From: Hemerocallis citrina
Taxonomy: Eukaryota > Streptophyta > Magnoliopsida > Asparagales > Asphodelaceae
Assembly: GCA_017893485.1 (NCBI GenBank)
Contig: CM030362.1
Span: 31,662,089-31,726,088, forward strand
Length of the DNA: 64,000 nucleotides
Reading direction: 5' to 3'
The notes under the pieces are model-generated. The model was not told where the DNA came from. It ran no database searches and saw nothing but the letters and a program-made list of their open reading frames with translations. Position 1 is the first letter of the stretch; the number at the start of each line of letters is the position of its first letter. Position numbers and translations under genes: made by a program. Below are positions 56,786 to 64,000 of the stretch, in pieces.

Positions 56786-56846
56786 AGATGAGTCCAGAAC
56801 CACTTCACAATTCACACATCTCTAATCTCTTATATCTAATCTCTAA

Positions 56847-57027
56847 TCTCTAATATTATAACGGGAGAAGGCCTTAGTGTCATTTGTAAATCTACCAACG
56901 CGTGCAATCCAGGTGCATAACTATTATAAAGAATGTCTTAGATTCAAATCTAAACTACGTACGTCTGAATTTTTACTTTTAAAAAACTATATTTATTAAG
57001 ATGTGCATTGCACGTGTAAATTACTGG
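56847..57027 (+). mobile_element. Miniature Helitron 5
   Basis: Close copy of Helitron 1: start TCTCTAATATTATAACGGGA, end GTGCATTGCACGTG...TTACTGG (CTRR). Middle hairpin CGTGCAATCCAGGTG and TCTTAGATTCAAATC T-arm-like segment. 181 bp. Confidence 0.75.
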
Positions 57028-57554
57028 TATATAGTAATTAAAAAGCTTCAATAGTTTTTAGATGTTTTGAACAATAATTAATTAATGTAAATTTAATTGA
57101 TAGGAAGATCAGACATTGGCTCTATAAAGATCTCAAGAGATCTGTGTTTAGTTATTTTGTTTGTTTGTTTTATATTATTTTAATTATTTATGGAGACCGA
57201 GCTTTAAATATAGCAGTTGAATGCCATTATTTTTTCGGTGGTTGAGACATTACAGATTCAGTAGTGTTGTGTTGTAAGAGAAATGGCACTACTATTTGCC
57301 TGATTCATGTTGATTCATCTGGCAAGAATGATTCATTTATCCTCCTTTATCCATAACTTTTGTTTTAATACTAGATTTGCCCATGTCTTTGGAACGATAC
57401 AGATACAGCACACACTGTAAACAGTAAAACAATAATTATGTAGCTCAAGTTTGAATAGTATGACAATAATTAGTTTTAAATAAAAGTTTATATTTCCATT
57501 AGTATATGTTGAAAAATAATTATAAATGGGGGGGGTGTAAAATCCAATTTCTTA
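57028..57554. other. No gene seen
   Basis: AT-rich sequence without a convincing ORF; ends in a G-run near 57528-57535. Confidence 0.5.
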
Positions 57555-57696
57555 TCTCTACTACTATAATGGGAGAAGGCATTAGTGTAATTTGTCCTTA
57601 ATCCAACCCATGCAATGCACGTGCTGGTAGATTTTTTTTTTTGCCCTTTTCATTCCCCCAATTTTCCCCACGTGCACAGCAAGTGTATAATACTAG
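57555..57696 (+). mobile_element. Miniature Helitron 6
   Basis: Start TCTCTACTACTATAATGGGA after A; hairpin ATGCAATGCACGTGC in the middle; end CACGTGCACAGCAAGTG...TACTAG before T. 142 bp. Confidence 0.7.
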
Positions 57697-58573
57697 TAAC
57701 CTTGAGGGTGAAAATTGATGAAATTTAACTGTTGAAGATATATTTGCTATTTTCAATGTAACATGAGCAATGAAAAAAATATTAAAATTCCAAAAATTTA
57801 CAAACTTGAAAAACTAAATTTCTAAATAAATAAAGAAAGAATGAGAGAGAGGGAGGGAGGGAGCGATAAAGACAGAAATATAAAAAATGAAAAGAGTAGA
57901 GAGATGGTAATAAAGTAATGAATTTTTTAGTTTGGGGAATTTTTTTGAGAAAAAATATATTCTAAGAAAATGAATCTGACCCGTTGATTTTATTTCGATT
58001 GGAGGTAAACCTGATAGCTTTGTCTATTTTTGTCCCTTCCCACATTCGTTTGGACTTTGGCGTGTAGGACCTTTAAGTGAAATGTCCACGTGCTGTATTA
58101 CTCTTGAAGTCAATAACATAACATTTTGACTGCGAAGGAGCACACAAATCTTTTTATACAAAAATATATTCACAAGGGGAAGGAGCTCTAAAAATATTTG
58201 GGTTTTTTCTAAGCGCAGGTCACCCACAAACATGTCTAGTTCCATGTAAGCCATCCGCAAACCGTGATCTTAAGATGCACAACTTACAATCCATGAGTTG
58301 ACATGAAAAAGATCGGGTGATCTAGCGCTAGCTAGCTGAGAATATTTCATTAACTCTAACTGAATCGAGGATAAAGCGATCAAATTATGTCTTGTCATTT
58401 TTAACATAACCGTATGAGAGCACAAATATTGAGCAACACGAATATTATATTGAAGCATAGTTGATGGTGAAGGAGAGTAGGAGGAGGAGGCGAGAAAAAT
58501 GTAGAAGAAAGGGTATTAGAATTTTGGGTAGGGTTTAGTTAGAATTTGAGGGTATAGCTAGAATTTGTGGATA
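57697..58573. other. No assigned gene; weak minus-strand ORFs
   Basis: Two adjacent minus-strand ORFs (58458-58270 and 58260-58024, different frames) show no domain I recognise (for example MLQYNIRVAQYLCSHTVML). They could be a decayed gene or chance. The rest is AT- and GA-rich. Confidence 0.35.
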
Positions 58574-58715
58574 AGTAATGCTACATCCACTATCAAGTTC
58601 ACTATATTTTTCTTCACTACCTTAGGTGGCACATTTTAATAGGTAGGGGAAGAAAGAGTAGGTGGGAGAACTCTCCACTAGGAATATGTCACCTAAGGTA
58701 GTGAAGAACATGGAT
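58574..58715. mobile_element. MITE, AGTAATGCTACA family, copy 3 (truncated)
   Basis: Left end AGTAATGCTACATCC and internal inverted segments CTTCACTACCTTAGGTGGCA and CACCTAAGGTAGTGAAGAA match copies 1 and 2. The right terminus is missing. Confidence 0.6.
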
Positions 58716-59224
58716 TTAGTTAGGGTTTTAGCACTAGTTTACTAGACAATTTGGGTTAAGGTTTACGAGGAGGAGAAGAAAAAGGGTAAAAGAATAATTT
58801 GGTAACTACAATTAAAAGTTAACTATGATTTAACTAATAAAAACTAGGGTTTCTAACATGTATATCCCTAACAAATATGATAATATCATATATACCCCTC
58901 ACAAATATATATTTTCATATATACACCTAACAATTTGGACTTTATTTTATATGTACCCCTACGTTAGATATCACTAACTATGATTTTACCCTTACGGAAC
59001 AAATAGAAATCAAATTAAAAGATCAAATTAGACAATCAAATGAGAAAAGATTTAAGAGTTTTAAGAAAATTAAACGAGGAATCTTATAATCTACCATTAA
59101 AAAACACGATTGATGGTAAATTTGGAGAAGTAACGTGAGGAAGAATATGTAGTTCTCAAAGATGCACTGTTGGTTTGTCCATTTCTTGAAAAAATAAAGA
59201 AATTTTGAGCAGTTAAAATAACAA
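58716..59224. other. No gene seen
   Basis: AT-rich. A short tandem motif (ATATATACCCCTAACAAATA-like, about 58860-58965) occurs three times. Confidence 0.5.
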
Positions 59225-59550
59225 CTAGTAATCTGCACGTACGATGCACGTTTTATTTTTTATATAGAGTAAATAATAAGACGCAATCTGCCTCAAACCT
59301 GAAACCTCCCTTTACTCATACATACTATTTACAAATTAGCCCTAGTGGCACAAACTTTTATTTAATATAAGTGACACTTTTGTAAATAATTATATTGTAA
59401 ATAAATTTGAACTTTGAGGGTATTATGGTAACTAACAATAGTTGAGTAAATGAATGGTTATATAACTCCAACTTACAAATGAATAGTTGAGATTAGATGG
59501 TTGAATGTCTACAAATGACAACCCCAACTCTCCCATTATAATATTAGAGA
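59225..59550 (-). mobile_element. Miniature Helitron 7
   Basis: Minus strand starts TCTCTAATATTATAATGGGA and ends CGTGCATCGTACGTGC...TTACTAG. Interior matches Helitrons 2 and 8, including the AGGTTTCAGGTTTGAGGC T-arm-like segment. Confidence 0.7.
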
Positions 59551-59896
59551 TAGTAATCTGCACGTGCGATGCACGTTCTATTTTTTTTAATATAGTAAAT
59601 AATAAGAAGTAATCTGGCCTCGGACCTGAGACCTCCATTTACTCATCACATACTCTTTACAAATTAACCCTTGTGTTGGCACAAACTTTTATTTTATATG
59701 AGTGACATTTTTGTAAATAATATGTTGTAAAATTTGAACTTCGAGCATATTATGGTAACTAACAACAGCTGAGTAAATGAATGGTTAATATAACTCTCAT
59801 TTAAAAATAAATGGTTGAGATTAGATGGTTGAATGTCTACGAATTGCAGGTTGTCTACAAATGACAACCCCAACCCTCTCATTATAATATTAGAGA
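59551..59896 (-). mobile_element. Miniature Helitron 8
   Basis: Directly upstream on the same strand and end-to-end with copy 7. Starts TCTCTAATATTATAATGAGA and ends with hairpin CGTGCATCGCACGTG followed by TTACTA; the last base of CTRR is changed. Confidence 0.65.
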
Positions 59897-60422
59897 TTAG
59901 AGAATGTTCGATTTCCAAGGATGAAGAAGATAAAGTTTGAATGATATAGAAGAGAATATTTCAGTCATTTTTCATCAAGTTTATTAAAAAAACTGAACAT
60001 TCTCCATCGTTTTGAGTTTTTTTTAACTAGAGGAGTAATTAAGAAATGTGACATATATTGTTGGGGACAAATTTGATAATACATATTTGTGAGTGACATA
60101 TATGATATTCACTTATTTGTTAGGGACATACCCTAAAAACTAATAGAGTGGCTTTTTCGAAGTCAACATCATGAGCAGTGTATTTGAAAATAATATTTTG
60201 TGGATGTGATACAAATACAGAGAAGGTTGAGAATTTTAGGCATGATAGAAGAAGCTAGCCCGGTCAACAATCAATGGCAGACCCACCCAAATCATGTAGC
60301 GCCCAAACCGGTTCAAAGAATTCGTCTCGTGCGTTGCCGCTGAGCGGGAGGGAGAGGCATGCGATGCAGCTGAAGAAGACAAAGTTATTTAGGGAGGTGT
60401 ACAGGTAGCACAATCATAGCGA
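59897..60422. other. No gene seen
   Basis: Unassigned. CATGTAGCGCCCAAACCGG near 60294-60312 could be another LTR start, but I could not find its partner. Confidence 0.45.
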
Positions 60423-60718
60423 TAGGGCTGCAATCGAACCGAGCCGAGCCGAGCCGAATACCTTCAGGCTCGAGCTCGACTCGTTTACGAAACGAGCTCA
60501 ATTTTGAGCTCGAGCTCGGTTCGAGCCGAGCTTTGACAGAGCTTTGACCATATTCGAGCCGAATAGCTCGCGAGCTTAGCCTTAAAAAAAAGAAAATCAA
60601 GCTCGAGCTCGGCTCGTTTACGAAACGAGCTCGGTTCGAGCCGAGCTCGGTTCGAGCCGAGCTTTGACCGAACTCGAGCCGAATAGCTCGCGAATAGCTC
60701 GATTCATTAGCAGCCCTA
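60423..60718. mobile_element. hAT-type MITE rich in GAGCTCG palindromes
   Basis: Ends TAGGGCTGCAATCG and CATTAGCAGCCCTA. Interior dense in CGAGCCGAGC, GAGCTCGAGCTCGG and TTCGAGCCGAGCT. The flanks CATAGCGA and CATGATAGCGA would be one octamer if 3 bp were added on the right. 296 bp, no ORF. Confidence 0.75.
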
Positions 60719-60779
60719 CATGATAGCGATAGATCTTGATGTAATAGAATGAGTATACAAAAGTAAAGAGAGAGTGTGA

Positions 60780-61221
60780 GAGTGAGAGGGCATCGAAGTT
60801 ACTGTTTCATCATCATCCGCAATCTCTTTGTTCTAGTTTTTTATTTCTTCCACTAATTTTTGTAATTCCTCTTCCAAATTCTCAATATACTCTTAGATTC
60901 TTGTTCGAATCTTCTTAATCTTCCTTCCTCTGAGAGATACTATATCAATTTGGTGTTTTCATTGATCTGATCTCTCACTATGGCGGATGGAACTAGACAT
61001 TGATCGATGGATGAGTCGATCAATGGATTGGAGACATCGTGACTACAAGGCAGTCAGTTATAGTCACTCGTCGAACAGTGAAAGTTCAAAAGGATCTGTT
61101 CTTGGAGATGATTCACTGATTCACGATCTTGGATGGAAAGTTTGATCAACAACTCATTCAATATGCTTCAATCGAGAATCAAATCACTGTAAGATTCTCG
61201 CCTTCTACCTCACATCATGAT
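60780..61221 (+). pseudogene. Ty3/gypsy LTR edge and gag N-terminus
   Basis: The LTR end with GAGAGATACTATATCAATTT is followed by TGGTGTTTTCATTGATC and ATGGCGGATGGAAC (gag start near 60979). Then comes MDESINGLE-like sequence and SIENQITVRFSPSTSHHD. Plus-strand relative of 11262-10915. Gag continues at 62691 after an inserted element. Confidence 0.7.
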
Positions 61222-62298
61222 CAGGGCCGACCCTGGGCCAGGGCTGGCTGGGCGGTGGTCCAGGGCTCAAATCAAAAGAGAGGAACAAAAATCCAATATT
61301 ATAATGTATTTGCAATTACATAGTACAAAATTCATTACTATACCTAATTAAAATCTAAGCCTGGAAATTTTAAATGTCTCCTACATCTTTAAAGAGTCAA
61401 AAAAAAAACATTTGATTTCAAAGGTCAAAGCCTTTTGGTGTTGTTGCTACAATGAAGGCAGAGACCGTGATGGATTCAGGAGTTTTTCAGCTCACCCCAA
61501 CTTGAACCAGGTGAAACTTTTTTGACCCTTTATTGCAAAACCACAACATTGTTTCGGGTTTTTGAATTTGTGATCTTTAGTGAGTGTTGGGTGATTTTGA
61601 ACTCAAATGATAGTGCTTGGATGAGAAAATGAGAGATTTGTTGTCATTTTCTCACCTAATTTGGTGATTTCAGCTTGATTTAGACTCGGTAAACAAAAAT
61701 GCATGTTAGTGTAATATTTTAATGTTGGCTAGTTGAAACACGGTTGACAATATTGCTTTGCTTTCATGTGCGGTGATTCTAATACTAGTTGGAAATTTGG
61801 TTTTAATTACCCTTACAATTTAGAATTGCTTCTTTAATAGCCAAAATTAAGGGGGGAATACAACAACATATAATTTTAAGACAAGAAACTATAATCTAAG
61901 CTTAGCATTTTTAGAAGTTGTTTTTTTTAAACCTTAAGTCTTTTATAGAATCATTGATTGAACTTTGTTTGGCTAATCGAATTAAAGATATACCACCATC
62001 CTAGACTACATATAGTTTAAATGACTGATTTAGTCAAATATCATGCACATAACCTTTTAATCCAATACATAATTTTGTTTATGCAACTTTTACCATAACC
62101 ATTGCACACTATAGTAAAAGTTTTAAAAAAAATTTATAGATCTAGAATATGATTGTTAATCCACAATCATGTAATTGGTTGAGTATAACAGAAAACAAAT
62201 TTCAAAATAGCTCGAGAACTAGGAATCAAATTAGTCAAATGTAGCATCTAAGATTATGATTTATATATATATATATATATATGAAAACCCGTGAAAAC

Positions 62299-62380
62299 AA
62301 CCTAGGCCGTTGTTGGGAACAACGGCCTAGGTTATAATGCATTATAACCTAGGCCGTTGTTCCCAACAACGGCCTAGGTT
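62299..62380. repeat. Perfect 82-bp palindrome made of two hairpins
   Basis: Each half contains an inverted pair AACCTAGGCCGTTGTT / AACAACGGCCTAGGTT around a 3-base centre (GGG left, CCC right), and the two halves are exact reverse complements around GC at 62339-62340. GTGAAAAC before and GTTTTCAC after extend the symmetry with one extra base. Confidence 0.97.
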
Positions 62381-62425
62381 TGTTTTCACATTTTTCACGC
62401 TATAATACGTTTTCAATAGAGCATT

Positions 62426-62528
<103 letters not shown>

Positions 62529-62690
62529 AATTACGAACTGCGATATTTTATATACAACATGGGTCCTTTTGTTCAAAGAATATCAATATATATATTTTAA
62601 AAAATACAAGTGTGTCTGTAAATGGTAAACGACACAATTTTATTCATCTCCTCAAGCCTTAAATACCTCAGGACCGGCTTTAATCATGAT

Positions 62691-62940
62691 GTTCATTTCA
62701 AAAACCCTAGGTTGGATTTGCCTAGATTTGATGGCAATAACTCAATGAATTTGCTCTTAAAGCTAGTCAGTTCTTTCCATATTATAAAACACATCAATTG
62801 CAGAGGTTGAATATAACTAATAAGTCATTTTATTTTATTTTGGGCAATCACTAGGTGTTATCAAAAATTAAAAGGGACCTCAATTTAAAATTTCTAATTC
62901 GACCACTGCTTCTAGAAAATGTTATGAACCATCCAACAAC
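62691..62940 (+). pseudogene. Ty3 gag fragment, continuation
   Basis: VHFKNPRLDLPRFDGNNSMN then LLLKLVSS, with frame breaks after. Inverted relative of 1880-1640. Ends with the TTCTAGAAAATGTTATGAAC repeat. Confidence 0.65.
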
Positions 62941-62989
62941 ACATGGTAGTTGCGTGTGTGTCTGAAATTTATTTTAAAAGACAGGTTTT

Positions 62990-64000
62990 GCATTTACTCA
63001 TTACCTTGTTTTAGTGAAGGTAGATGGGTATTTATACCTTGGGGGTCTGTTTAAAGATAATAATTTATCTCTACTTTCCGATGTTTTTAGATTGAATCAG
63101 TTATGTCTTCTTCATGAAGAGATAAAGTAGTTGAGGAAATTTGAGTTTTAAACTCTCCCCTAGAAAAGATAGATGGTTTTTGAACCGTCCCTTATAGATA
63201 ATCATGAGTTTAAATCATTCTTAAATTATCTGGACTCATTTGTATGAGGCAGTTATGACAACCCAGTGAGACAGATCCTTTTTGAATTATTGGCCTTGAA
63301 AGAGGCCCAACATCCATTAATGGACTCGTTTACGAGTGAAATTACCATTTTACCCCTGAGTGCTTTAAGATTTGTGTCCGATTTGAACGATCCTGATTTA
63401 GTTCTATTTTTACCCATATCATCGCGAATGAGCTCCAAATCGCCCCTCATTTGAATTCTAAATCCTTGAAATTAGAGGATTTGGAAGGAAATTAAACCCT
63501 AATTTGAGGGATTGGAATGAAGGGAATGAACCATCGGCATCGGAACCCAAACCGTCAACTATTTATGTGCGATTATTTGAATTTTTTTCACAAGTATGCG
63601 AACACTTTTTTTTGGGGATTATACTAATGCCGCTATTTTCATATTGAGAATAACGTCATCTGTTTTAAGATGTTTTCTCTTACAATTTTTTCCTTAAGTG
63701 AATGCGAGATGAGTTGTAGTAGTAGAGAGAGTGAGTAAGGTGTTAAAAAATTTAGATTTAATTAAGGAGGTATTTATAGAGAAAAACTTTAAAAAACCAA
63801 AAACACAAAAATTCAAAAAAAAAAAAAACAGCCCAAAACAGAGTCAACAACTCTGTTTCTGACCGTTCGACCCGGGCGGGTCGAATGTTCGGGTCAAATT
63901 GGTCAAAACTGCGGGTCGAGTGTGCAGGTTTCAGGCAGGTTTGACTTGGTCACGGGTTCACGGACCGGATCGAGCGGGTTGGGTATACGAAATTTGCGAC
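62990..64000 (-). mobile_element. Inverted copy of the 2263-3400 block (LTR and hAT end)
   Basis: Read on the minus strand from 64000, it follows 2340-3390: GACCCG-rich hAT subterminal sequence, CATTCACTTAAGG, a GCCGCTATTTTC-type palindrome, the decayed LTR, and AACAAGGTAATGAGT. It lacks the RING-CH exon and is cut by the window edge. Confidence 0.75.

Noticed and set aside
58024..58458. Possible small gene on the minus strand
   Set aside because: Two short ORFs in different frames with no domain, promoter or splice support; kept only as a note in the gap entry.

Overview
This window looks like nuclear DNA of a flowering plant. The evidence is AT-rich noncoding sequence, GT-AG introns, initiator-Met-tRNA primer sites (TGGTATCAGAGC), and a plant-type mix of transposons: Ty1/copia and Ty3 LTR elements, L1-type LINEs, hAT, Mutator with a FAR1-like transposase, PIF/Harbinger-like, Stowaway and Helitron. 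I cannot name the species. Only one host gene looks intact, a two-exon BAHD acyltransferase at 53,814-55,594. Almost everything else is transposon, much of it nested.

Layout. 1-4.5 kb: LINE tail, Ty3 gag and LTR debris, a CGGGTC-rich hAT end, and a captured RING-CH exon. 4.5-6.5 kb: a head-to-tail run of miniature elements packed with short palindromes. 6,505-10,028: a hAT element with 8-bp target duplication and a broken transposase. 11,263-17,668: a copia element with two 608-bp LTRs and TSD AGAAT, inserted into the LTR end of a Ty3 remnant. 18.3-23.4 kb: LINE debris split by a long Ty3-type LTR region. 23,405-33,204: a solo LTR (TSD GAACA) interrupted by a 9.4-kb Mutator element with ~530-bp TIRs, inverted arrays of a 46/184-bp satellite and a three-exon FAR1-like transposase. 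33.8-36.5 kb: a hAT MITE, a Stowaway-type MITE and a palindrome-bearing MITE. 39,389-50,253: a nearly complete L1-type LINE (14-bp TSD) whose 5' UTR is split by a 2,883-bp LTR element (TSD CTCCT). That LTR element has no pol genes but carries pieces of at least four unrelated host genes. 50.3-52.5 and 56.8-59.9 kb: miniature Helitrons. 53.7-55.6 kb: the BAHD gene. 56,166-56,785: a TRIM-like LTR element. 60.4-64.0 kb: a hAT MITE, Ty3 gag interrupted by a hAT-like element, a perfect 82-bp palindrome, and an inverted copy of material at 1.4-3.4 kb.

Four observations deserve most attention: (1) the gene-capturing LTR element at 39,496-42,378; (2) palindromic cassettes with constant GGACG/CGTCC edges and differing self-complementary cores in TNA-flanked MITEs, and similar cassettes with GCCG/CGGC edges in other elements; (3) the Mutator element with inverted higher-order satellite arrays; (4) miniature Helitrons built from two similar modules and carrying a tRNA T-arm-like segment. 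All calls were made by eye from the sequence; no searches were run.
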